Positions 23,033-32,662 of a DNA stretch of 64,000 bases are shown here, piece after piece. Both the position numbers and the translations under genes were made by a program. The stretch is taken from positions 184,448,888-184,512,887 of the forward strand of contig OY986438.1 in assembly GCA_963920525.1 (NCBI GenBank), in the 5' to 3' direction. Under the pieces are notes generated by a model. The model had not been told where the DNA came from, made no database searches, and saw only the letters and a list, made by a program, of their open reading frames with translations. The DNA is from Dichetophora obliterata. Lineage: Eukaryota; Arthropoda; Insecta; Diptera; Sciomyzidae. Positions within the stretch are counted from its first letter, which is position 1. Each line of letters opens with the position of its first letter.

Positions 23033-23461
23033 GGTTTGCTGTAGGAAAGAAAAAAAATTTCCATATGAAATACATTGAGGTTTTTGACAACTAACAGGCA
23101 GCGACATTTTTTTCGCCAGCTAGTACGCTATAGAAGCGCAAATTATTGCTATGTTGCCAAATTTTCATTCATGAGTGGAGAGTTGAAATATCAAAATTTC
23201 GCTGTCGATTATGTGCCCGTGTATTTAATTGGCGAGGAAATTTGCTATTCGAATTTGTTGTTTAACAAATTTATTGGTGCATTTATGCAGTTTATTAATC
23301 TGTAGTCTTGTCTTTTATAGGATATAAAATTGCAGCAATAAAAATATGAATCTGTCAACCAGAACAGCAAGCGCTTCTTCTTCACACAAAAATTTTGACT
23401 CTACACCAAAATTTCGCGAGGAGAGTTATATGGCCAAAAATTTTTGTTCCTACAGCATACT
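23033..23461. mobile_element. MITE-like element, GCTGTAGGAA terminal inverted repeats
   Basis: The left tip GGTTTGCTGTAGGAAAGAAA is mirrored by the right tip, which on the minus strand reads AGTATGCTGTAGGAACAAAA. The similarity continues past an ATTTTT block to CCATAT. AAGCTT lies directly outside both ends (23,027-23,032 and 23,462-23,467), a possible 6-bp target duplication. Related ends occur three times at 45.4-45.8 kb, so this is a family. The short frames inside show no domain. Confidence 0.55.
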
Positions 23462-23467
23462 AAGCTT

Positions 23468-26404
23468 AAATTGGAAATTCTTAAAAAATTTTCCCGCCCA
23501 TAATTTCATCGTTAAAAAAATTTACTGAAGCCTTATCAATTCACCAGTACGTTTATCTTTTTTAAATTTTTCGAAAAAACTAAGATTCTGCAAGTATTTA
23601 GGACTCTATATACGTATGATATAAAAACTCTTTTTATCATACGTAAATTCTTGCATAACTCAAGCACATGGAAGCAGAATTTTAAAACTCCTTAAAAAAA
23701 AATTAAGAAAAAGTACGTCAAAATTCTTGTAAAAAGACCACCTCATTTAAATAAAACTCATAAATTGATTAAAATGTTTAACTACAATGCAATGATTAAT
23801 AGATAGTGCATATATCATAAAAGTGTACATCATAAAAATGTTCATAAAAATACAATTAAAAATTGCGCGTCTTACTTCATTTACACTACATGGATTTCTT
23901 CATCATAGCGAGAGATACGAAATATTTTCCAAGCAATTAATCTTCTTTTTTAAATAATTTTATAAAGTTCAGCTCTAATGTTTAAAGTCACTTCACTTTT
24001 TTCTAAAGGATATTTAAATTATGAGAAAGCAATTGAATTTCTTTAAAGTAAACAAGAATTTAAATAATTATTTCTTTATTTAATTTATTTTTTGCATTTT
24101 TCTGCTTCTTAGTACCATTTTTTGCATTCTAAACATTCCTCACAAAATCCTGTGGCATCTTTGGCACCAACACAACACTCGCAATATAAAAATAGAAAAA
24201 AAATGGAGTATTAAATAAAGAATTTCGCATGATGTTGGGCAACACAAGTGCAAAGAATTGCGCGAAATACGTGCATGAAATATATAAATAAAATAATAGT
24301 TTGTTTTTTTGCTTTAAAGTTGAAAGTCATGAAAAAGTCAGCTTTAGCTGTCTGTAAGTTGAAATGCCAGCAACACACACTATCAGAAAAACGTGCATAT
24401 AAACACTCAAACACATACATAATTTGTATGGCATCACGGTGTAGCAAAGCATCAAGCACAACTCAACAGGATAAAATACAAAATAAATTAAGTTTTATTT
24501 TTACTTCCTTGCTAGCCAGTAAGAAAAAACCAAAAAATAATTGAAATAGTTTAGCGTTCGAGATGGGCGAGCTTTTATGAATGCAATTTTTGGCGCAGCG
24601 ATAATATAAATGCTAAGTTAAAGATCAGCATAAAAAAGATATAAAATATTTTTATTAAAACTGTGAGAAATTTATTTGACTTATAAATATATTATTTGAT
24701 ATATAAAACCTTCTCTTTTACTTACAGCTGTTGCCTTAAAAGTAAAAAGCTTTAAGTGCGGATAAAATTAATGCAAGGAAAATTTTTCTTTGATAAGCTC
24801 AAAATATCAGTGACAGCAAAGCATCCGAATTATCGAATTTCAAACTTACTTTACAACGTTCTTTAATATATGCATACGTGTATTTTTTCAATAACACTAT
24901 AAATTTATTTGCAAAAAATTATACTTTCTTTTAAAAATGGGGAATTAATAAAACAGTAAAAATAAAAAAAATAAAAATTATGCACTTAAATGGAAAGTAT
25001 ATCGAAATGCAATAAAAATTTTTAATTTTGACAACAAAATAAGTGTACAGAAGAAAGGAAAAAGTATAAATTCTAAAGTAAAGAGTAAAGGCCTACTTCC
25101 AGCTCTTAACTACAGCATATATTTCATTTAAAAAAAATTCAAAGTAATCAAACTATATTTTCTTTTTAAAATTGTTTGAGGCTGAATCCAGCTCGTAGTA
25201 GAAATTTTTCTATTTATGCTAATTTTTTTAATGAAAAACGCAAACGAAGACACTATAAATGAAAAGTAATAAATGCTCGAGTCATTGGTAAGAATGCATG
25301 TAAAGTTAGCAGTTGCTTCGACTCGATTTTTCAAGTAAAATAAAGATAATTTATGAATATGAAGTAAATTTGTGAGAAGTATCTTGAAGACATATCGTTT
25401 GTTTATTCTAGCTTTAGTTTGGTGATGGTCTACGCCAATGACTTAGTGAATGCTTACTTGAAAATTTAATGGTTTTTTTAAAAATAAAATTTAAATACCA
25501 TAATGGTAACTAAAAACAATAATATTCCCACCAGTAAATTGTATTACCTTACATTATAATTTTACATTTATTTTGAATTATTTTTGAAAATGTTAATAAA
25601 ATAATAAAAACGTATATTATATAGATGTTATGTCATAGCTATTTGAAGCAAATATTGCATCAATAGTTGGCCTAATCGTGTTGTGCGAATATTTGAATCG
25701 CTTATCATTCGCAAATTGTATTTATCAAAACAGCATTGTTTAAGGCCTTTTGTATGAAATTTTTTTTTTTAAATATCAAATGTAAAGTCTTTCTGACATT
25801 ATTTTCACTTCTTCAAAGAAATCGCTTTTCTTTATACTCATTTATTTCGAAACTACTTTTTTCGGCATGTGTTATAGAAAAAACAAAAACTATTCAGCCG
25901 AATTATCTGAAATATAAATATGCTATTCATACATCAGTTTCTATCGCTGCATCAAAGTTTTATTTCAAAAACATCGTATATTTTACACTTAATAACCGTT
26001 AAAAAACAAGCTGTTTTAAAAACTTGATTTTCAAAAGCGCGTCATCCTGTCAATTTTCAATATCTTTTTCTAGTACTAGCCATAGCTGCACTCATGGTGA
26101 TAAATAAAATTCTTGGTTTTTATTTTTCGAATAAAAAGAAAAGTCAAAAATTATTTTTTTTATGATGAATGAGTGTTACAATATACCTTAAAAGTTTGTT
26201 TAAATGTCGTTGTTTAATATTTTAATTTTTTTAAAAAATCTAAAAAATACCTTAAATTTTCGAGCGCTAGACCACTGGACTTACCTTAAGTGCAATAATT
26301 ATTATTAAGTACCTGAATTTGCAATTAAAATCTACACCTAAAAGAATTGGCATCTTGTGATAATTTTCAACCCCTTCAATGGAACCTTGCTACTTTTGTT
26401 GTTT
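23468..26404. other. AT-rich non-coding stretch
   Basis: Nearly 3 kb with no recognisable gene, RNA or element. Small open frames on both strands (for example 24,211-24,544) overlap each other and have no domain. Confidence 0.4.
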
Positions 26405-26425
26405 GGATAGCTAATGCACAACGGG

Positions 26426-26647
26426 TCTGTTCGGAAATGTATCAAGATGCGCTTACTGCTTTTTAGCATAAACAAAATGTTCGAAAAAGGCTCACTTTGC
26501 AGCTTTGCAAACGTCAAACATTCTAAAATGTAATTTTTTATCAAGCGTAACTCATCATTTGCATCAAAAAAATATACGCTGGAATTTGGACGCTTAAAAA
26601 ATGCCAGTTGTGCGCATACTGCAAATCGTGATGCATTTCCGAACAGA
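26426..26647. repeat. Inverted repeat, 23-bp arms around a 175-bp middle
   Basis: TCTGTTCGGAAATGTATCAA (26,426 on) is mirrored at 26,625-26,647, where the minus strand reads TCTGTTCGGAAATGCATCAC, with two or three mismatches over 23 bases. This is the size and form of a small MITE. The open frame of 109 codons on the minus strand spans it and is probably a by-product. Confidence 0.5.
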
Positions 26648-26710
26648 TCAAAAATGCTTTTGATCAATTATTGTAATCTGCTGCATCATAGCTTTATGCA
26701 TTCACAATAG

Positions 26711-27040
26711 AATATGTAGGATAGCTTATGCACAAGCCTTTTAATATATTTTTGTCATATACTGCAACATAGCTTAAGTTAATACTTAACATTGAATGAA
26801 CTTGCTAACGTAAAGAAGGTATTTTGATTAGATGGTAGCGTGCTGGACTATCAAGCGAAAGGTTGCAGGTTCAATTCTCATTGATGTCACAGAAATCTTT
26901 TTAATTTTATATTCTCTTGTTGTAATTGACGTAAGCAAAAAACAACAACAATTCTAAGAAAAATGTGTATGGAAAAAGTGTCGTTTTTGAGATTTCACTC
27001 AAGCAAATCACAAAACGAGGCGTAAAAAACTTCGCTTCAA
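26711..27040 (+). repeat. Dispersed ~330-bp repeat, copy 1, with a tRNA-like core
   Basis: The whole segment, from TATGTAGGATAGCTTATGCA to CAAATCACAAAACGAGGCGT, recurs in inverted orientation at 32,333-32,662. Similarity is strong in the 3' part (AGAAAAATGTGTATGGAAAA, GTGTCGTTTTTGAGATTTCA) and weaker at the start. The tRNA-like core lies near the middle. This could be a SINE-like or MITE-like family; no poly-A tail and no terminal inverted repeats are visible. Confidence 0.7.
26826..26884 (+). other. tRNA-like segment
   Basis: AGATGGTAGCGTGCTGGAC resembles a D-arm/A box, and GGTTGCAGGTTCAATTCTC, about 30 bases downstream, is a good B box. No complete acceptor stem is visible. Confidence 0.5.
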
Positions 27041-27189
27041 TAACAAAAAAATAGCAACAACAAAAAAGAGAGTGAGGCAGAAATTGTTAATATTGTAACA
27101 TCAGTAATTAATATCGAAAATAGTAACGAGTAAACAAAAATTAAAAACCTTTTTAAGTAGAGTTTCCCCATGAGGTACGTACTGTCGTT

Positions 27190-27456
27190 AGATAATTACA
27201 TTTTTGTATTTGTATTTGTAATTAGAATAATTATTAATTATAGTAATTATTCAATGATACTGTAGTCAATATTCTGTAAATAATTACATATTTGAATTTG
27301 TATTTGTATTTGTATTTGAAGCTACAATGGTTATTAATTATAGTAATTATTCAATGATACTGTAGTCAATATTATGTAAATAATTACATATTTGAATTTG
27401 TATTTGTAATTACAATAGTTATTAATTATAGTAATTATTCAATGATACTGTAGTCA
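27190..27456. repeat. Tandem repeat, about 3 units of 88-100 bp with internal TATTTG hexamers
   Basis: The core TTATTAATTATAGTAATTAT followed by TCAATGATACTGTAGTCA occurs at 27,231, 27,331 and 27,419. The 12-base difference in spacing equals two copies of the TATTTG hexamer, which is itself expanded inside the unit. Confidence 0.85.
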
Positions 27457-27570
27457 TCTGTGGATGCTTTTGAGTTGATAAAAAAATTTTAACTTTTGTT
27501 CGCTAGGCGCAAGAAGCTTGGGAAACCGAGTTGCATTTGTGTTTCCCACTTTGAATTTATTTTTAACTGC

Positions 27571-27636
27571 AGAAATTTGAACCCAAGTCCTCTCGTCTGC
27601 CGGTCCGATATCTTACCCACTCATCTATCGCAGTTG
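27571..27636 (-). other. tRNA-like segment
   Basis: The minus strand reads GATAGATGAGTGGGTAAGAT (A-box-like) and later GACTTGGGTTCAAATTTC (B box), spaced as in a tRNA. The acceptor stem is not clear. Confidence 0.5.
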
Positions 27637-27769
27637 ATAACAAAGTTTTTTATTTTTTTTTTTTGTTCTTTTTTTACATAAAGATATTTTTTTAAAAATT
27701 GGCAGTTCATTTAAAAAATTTTTTAAAAGTTTTTTAACAATTTTTTCATACAAAACGGTAATGTCTTAT

Positions 27770-27866
27770 CAACTCGTTCAACTCAGTTGTTAACAAAGTT
27801 GCGCTTATTTTGTATTATTACGGTAAGTAAGCTTTCGGAAACGTTGGTTCGAGACCCAGCTCGGAC
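27770..27866 (+). other. tRNA-like segment (weak)
   Basis: AACTCAGTTGTTAACAAAG is A-box-like, and GTTGGTTCGAGACCC is a strong B box. The distance between them (about 60 bases) is long for a tRNA unless an insertion or a long variable arm is present. Confidence 0.35.
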
Positions 27867-28660
27867 AAAAAAAATTATATATATTATTTTATTTATTTAA
27901 ATTAAGATTTTTTATAAACATTACTGTTTATTTAAAAAATTTTGAAACCTTTTTTAAATGTCTTCATACAAAAGCTTAATGGAAATTCGTAGTCCAAAAA
28001 TAGTCTAAAAGGATAAAAATAAAATAAACTAGAGTAGGGATTAAAAATAGTAGGTACTTTTTGGATTAAAATTCCTTTAATCCAAAGTTGGATTTAACAT
28101 TTTTAACCATGTACACTGCACTTTAGCTATGACGGCAGTATAAAATTAATAGCGTTAATTTGGATAAACTAAATTTTTATAAGAACATAAAAGATTTTAT
28201 AAAGTACCATTTCATGTTGAGTAGGCATTTAGAGCCTATTGGAATTCAATGTAAACGTAAAATAAAATGTGAGCTCTGACCGTGCAGTAAAAATACATGA
28301 AAGTTATTTTTTCTTTATTTAAAATGCACAGCAAAAAATAATGTTTGTTCATTTTAGATCAAAATTGCGCTTTTAAAATATCTAAGTTAATTTTCTTGCG
28401 AAAAATTTCCACACTTGTTTAAACATATCCCAGCTGACAGCGTTGTGATCGCAATATGGTTTAAAAAATTGATTGTGTTTTCAAAGTTATGTTTACAGTT
28501 CGATCTCTTAGCAGTTAATTTTATGCCAGTTCGAAAAACGAAGCAAATGATAAACCATATTTGAACATAAGCAATAAAAGAAAATATTCAATTATGCATT
28601 TAAAAAAAAATTACGTGCATTGGCAAGAACCTGGGTGGGTGGGTGCCCAAGAAAGTACTC
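27867..28660. other. Non-coding stretch
   Basis: AT-rich. On the minus strand GTTAAAAATGTT at 28,094-28,113 resembles the ends of the 2.0-kb MITE. No gene seen. Confidence 0.4.
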
Positions 28661-28664
28661 TTAA

Positions 28665-29121
28665 CCCGTTAACGCCCATAGTAAAACGACGGTATATTTT
28701 TGATATTTTATTATAAATGTAATTAAATAGAATAAAAAAAATAAAGTGAAAAATTTTGGAAAATCACCTGTACACGGTTACATTTTTTAACACTTCTTGG
28801 TACACAATATAACAAAAATTGCTTTTATTTCATCTTATTATAATAAATAGAAATACAAACTTACTTCGAAATGCAAAATTCAATAAATATAAGCACAAAT
28901 TTATAAGATCTGGAATATGCAATGCCCGGCATTTTTGTACTTTTATTTCATGATTAGTTACTTTGAGAATATCATTAAATAAAATGCACAAATTGATATT
29001 AATTTTCGCGGGAACCACAAATTTTTTCTTTTCATAACTACTCGTGACATCTTGTCTCAATTTCAATAAACAGTTCGATTAGATATTTAAAGTTTGCGCA
29101 TGTACAGAGGGCGCAAATGAG
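28665..29121. mobile_element. piggyBac-type MITE (TTAA-flanked)
   Basis: TTAA at 28,661-28,664 is followed by CCCGTTAACGCCCATAG. TTAA at 29,122-29,125 is preceded by a mirrored end reading CTCATTTGCGCCCTCTG. Nine of the first 13 bases match, including the CGCCC block. The TTAA/CC(C/T) arrangement and the lack of coding sequence fit a non-autonomous piggyBac-type element of 457 bp. Confidence 0.55.
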
Positions 29122-29125
29122 TTAA

Positions 29126-29930
29126 GGGCAAAGTATTTTTTTAAAAATTATAAAAACAACATTTTAAAGAAATTTAATTCGTCACAAAAGTGATACGTCA
29201 TGTGAAAAAGTATAAGAAATCCAATTTTTGGTTTTTTATTATATTTACAATAAAAACAACTTTTGTAACATTTTTCGGAAGAAAAATACATTTTTTTACA
29301 TTTTTACAAAAAAAATATTAAACATATGAGTCCTTAGCTAACAGAACTGTTGCAGTATTTTTTGCAAGTAATTTAATTGAGCTTTTAAACAAAAGAAAAT
29401 TTATTGATATACACATATTAAAACACAAGGAAGCTATTCGCGTCTATAGTTAAAACTTTCAATTTGGAATAATTTTTTGGCTGTTTGTAATGGTGTTATA
29501 TACAAAAATTCATTTTACTAAGATTTTCTATAGTTTTCAAGATATGAGAATGTTATTGGTGTCAAACTAACGAAAATTTTTTTACTTTATTATACTTAAG
29601 AAAATTGAAAAAGTTAGTATACATTAACATACATTGGATAAAAAAATGCATATTGTAGGGGTACTCATTAGAGATAAACGAAAACTTACAAGTGGTGTTT
29701 GTAGCCCTTTTGATTACCAAAAACTTTTTCATAGGTTATTCAAACGTATCTTCAGTTTTTAACTAACTAACTTTTCAGTGTTTTTCATTTCCATTATTTT
29801 ACAAAAGAACCATTATTTTGAAGAGAGTCCTTTATGTTGGAGAAAAAAGTGATATAAATAAGCTACATGTCAAGTTTGAAGAAAATCCATCCAGTAATGA
29901 TTAGTTTTATGATCTATGAAATTATTACAT
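29126..29930. other. AT-rich non-coding stretch
   Basis: No gene. Parts of 29,190-29,500 look like a very diverged relative of 46,380-46,720 (GAGCTTTTAAACAAAAGAAA against GAACTTTTAAACAAAAAAAA, then GTAATGGTGTTATAT against GTAACGGTGTTGTAT), suggesting an old shared repeat. Confidence 0.35.
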
Positions 29931-29932
29931 GA

Positions 29933-29937
<5 letters not shown>

Positions 29938-29963
<26 letters not shown>

Positions 29964-29964
29964 T
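29938..29964 (-). repeat. Poly-A tail of LINE B (poly-T on the plus strand)
   Basis: An uninterrupted run of 27 T, directly adjoining the candidate target duplication, marks the 3' end of the minus-strand LINE. Confidence 0.8.
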
Positions 29965-30219
29965 ATTAATTATTATACATAATTATAAGTTTTTATATCA
30001 AATGGTGCCTCAGCGCCACGAAGGCATTGTAGAGGCTAATGGCAACAATATAGTATACAATTTACATATGTACAATTTACAACTCTTGGAATTCAAAAAT
30101 TATACAATTTCAGAAGAAAATATGTATTTTACCAAATTATAAGTTCTATGATATGAACTACTACTGTTTCACAATAATAAACAACTAATAAATCAAATCG
30201 AAATGCAAGCATCAAAAAA

Positions 30220-31799
30220 TCAATATGTAAGCAGCATCTCAACATTTTGAAGCAAATACTTTTTTAAATTACTTTTAAAAATCGACAAAGTTTGACAATT
30301 TTTTAGATATTCTGGTAATTGATTGAACTCGTTTGGTCCAGCAAAAGAAACACGTTGTTTGGTTAGTTCCAAGCGGCATCTTACTACCTGCAAATGCATA
30401 GCTTGCCTTGTGGATCGCTGAGTAACGTACACATTCTGAGCAAATTGCAGACCTCGATACCCAATGCCACGTATGGTTTTGAAAACATACAGTAAAAGTT
30501 GTCTTTTGTAAAGACCTTTAATAGGAAGAACATCCTTAGCATAGTCTTTATACAAGTTAACTGTACTGTGCCTTGAAGGAAGGTTGAAGACAATTTTTAG
30601 GGCTTTGTTTTGAAGTACCTGTAAAGACTTGAGTAGGGCAGAGCTTTTACTACCATAAACTATGGGTAAGTACGTTAAGTGGGAGTGAATCAAGGATTGA
30701 TAGATCATCATTTTTGTTGCAATGGTTAGTTTGTATCTAAATTTATACAATATACCGATACCCGAAGCTATTTTACATTTCATTCTATTGATATGACAGT
30801 CCCATAGCAAATTACTGTTAAAATTAATTCCTAGGTACTTCACACTATCTGATTCGGCAATCGTATTACCCTCAAATTGAAGTCTCATTAATTCAGATCC
30901 CCTATAATTAGATGGCTTGAACCGTACCAATTTGGTTTTATCTTTGTTTAAGATCAATTTATTTATTTTAGAAAATTTCGAAATAAATGAAGTATCACGC
31001 TCGATTTGTGTTTTAAGAATTTCTATATGATTATATTTATAAAAAAGGCAAATGTCGTCCGCAAACATAAATAGTTTCCCATTGAAGTCAATATTTTTTA
31101 AATCATTTATATATATTTTAAATAGTAGAGGCCCAAGAACACTGCCTTGGGGAACTCCACATTCCACGGATTGGAAGCTACTTTTAGATTCTTCAATTTG
31201 TACAAGTTGCTTTCTATTTCTGAAATAATCTCTAAATAAACTCAAGGTTAAAGAGGAAAATCCTAGCATACCTAGTTTAGAAAACAAAATGTCATGATCA
31301 ACTAGATCAAAAGCTTTGGAATATTCGAAAAAGACACCTGCAACTCCCTTACACCCTTCATCTAAGCCACTGCAAACAAACTCAATTACATTAAGCATGG
31401 CTTCCTCCGTACCTGCCCCTTTTCTAAAGCCATATTGCCTATCAAAGAAGAAATTATTTCGTTCCAGGTATTCCGTCAGTTGTTCAAATATTATTTTCTC
31501 AAATACAATGTTAATAATTGAGAGGATAGAGATTGGGCGAAAGTTTTCAATACTGTTGGATCCAACTCCTTTTGGAATCGGAATAACATTGTGAATTTTA
31601 AGTTCATTAGGATATACGGACTCATTTATCATACAATTGAAAATGCTTGCAATAATGTTGCAGACTAAAGATTTTCTGACATATAACATCTTCAAAGTTA
31701 TTTTGTCAAGACCAGGACTCTTATTCGGATTTAATTGATTTAAAATATTATCTATTTTAGCTTCGCTGACAGGAGCAAGGTTAAAATTATCTGAAATGG
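30220..31799 (-). CDS. LINE ORF2, reverse transcriptase (5'-truncated, reading frame open)
   Basis: The frame is open from the truncated 5' end at about 31,799 through to its stop, about 525 residues. Upstream of the first in-frame start-like codon it already shows NLNPNKSPGLDKI-type domain 0 residues (NPNKSPGLDKI). Then come NFRPISILSI, QYGFRKGAGTEEAM, motif A (GVFFEYSKAFDLVDH), CGVPQGSVLGPLLFKIYIND, the FADD box (FMFADDICLFY), KTKLVRFKP, and SVKYLGINF. The C-terminal region carries LTYLPIVYGSKS and LQVLQNKALKIVFNLPSR. The family copies element RNA into DNA at a nicked target site. In motif A the catalytic Asp of the usual F(I/L)D..KAFD is Glu here (GAA codon), so the enzyme is probably inactive. 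There are no internal stops, so insertion is recent relative to the first LINE. Confidence 0.92.
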
Positions 31800-31806
31800 G
31801 AATTAA

Positions 31807-32332
31807 AGTGCGAAATTGTGAGCTTTAGATCAAGTAAGTTTTTAAAGACGGCAACAGCAACAACAACAACAACAACTCTGTAAAGAGTCAATCACTTAGC
31901 TGACTAGACAATCTGTTTCGGAAATCGCTACATTTTCCTCTTCAGTAGTCTTTGAGTGATTAAGCTGTGATCAACTCACTGTTTAAACTAGCCTATGAAT
32001 GTGCAGATTCTGGAATTCATTCTTATGAATTGTATGGCTGCTAATCATATGACATTTTAAAGCAGTAGGCTATTTATAGATCACCTATCAAGGTTGCCAT
32101 CTGTTCTAGATGCTTCTTTATTTATTTCAATATTCATTGGTGTTCGATAGTTTGTCGAGTTGCAGCATAGAAATGAAACGAGTTTTTTTTGCTAGTTTGT
32201 TTCAAGTAGTGATTTCACGTGATGCGCGTTCGAACAGACAGACAATATTTTAAAAGATTACATTTTTGGAATCTACATCCCTCAAAATTTTCAATGCAAA
32301 TAGATTTTCGAAAAAATATTCAATAACAGATT
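31807..32332. other. Non-coding stretch
   Basis: Contains a CAA trinucleotide run (about 31,853-31,876). No gene seen. Confidence 0.4.
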
Positions 32333-32662
32333 TTTGAAGCGTATCTTTTGACGCCCCGTTTTATGATTTGCTTGAATGAAATCTCAAAAACGACACTTTT
32401 TTCCATACACATTTTTCTTATAATTGTTGTTGGTTTTTTACTTGCGTCTATTACAAAAGGATATAAAATTAAAAATATTTTTTTGTAAGCCATGAGAATC
32501 GAACTCGCATCATTTCGATTGACAGTTCTACACACTAACTAGCAATCCAAAAGCCTCTGTTACAAAATGTAATTCATTCAGTATTAAGAATTTACTGAAG
32601 CTATGTTGCAATAGATGACAAGACTTTATTAAAACGATTATGCATTAACTATCCTACATACT
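32333..32662 (-). repeat. Dispersed ~330-bp repeat, copy 2 (inverted relative to copy 1)
   Basis: Read on the minus strand this matches 26,711-27,040 over its whole length: TATGTAGGATAGTTAATGCA at the start, TGCAACATAGCTT, the tRNA-like core, TTAATTTTATAT, and AGAAAAATGTGTATGGAAAA near the end. Confidence 0.7.
32488..32549 (-). other. tRNA-like segment in copy 2
   Basis: On the minus strand TTGCTAGTTAGTGTGTAGA stands where the A box should be, and TGCGAGTTCGATTCTCATGG is a near-perfect B box. Confidence 0.5.

Larger units (their letters stand above)
29938..31799 (-). mobile_element. 5'-truncated non-LTR retrotransposon (LINE B)
   Basis: On the minus strand this has the C-terminal two thirds of a LINE ORF2, a 3' UTR and a 27-base poly-A tail (poly-T at 29,938-29,964). 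GAATTAA occurs on both outer sides (29,931-29,937 and 31,800-31,806), a possible 7-bp target duplication. Such a short AT-only match could be chance. The endonuclease and ORF1 are absent, as expected from incomplete reverse transcription. Confidence 0.88.

Noticed and set aside
26338..26667. 109-codon minus-strand frame
   Set aside because: It spans the 222-bp inverted repeat, so the frame is most likely a by-product; no domain is recognised.
26826..26884. A functional tRNA gene
   Set aside because: Box A and box B are present, but no paired acceptor stem can be drawn, and the segment sits in a repeat with a second copy at 32.5 kb.
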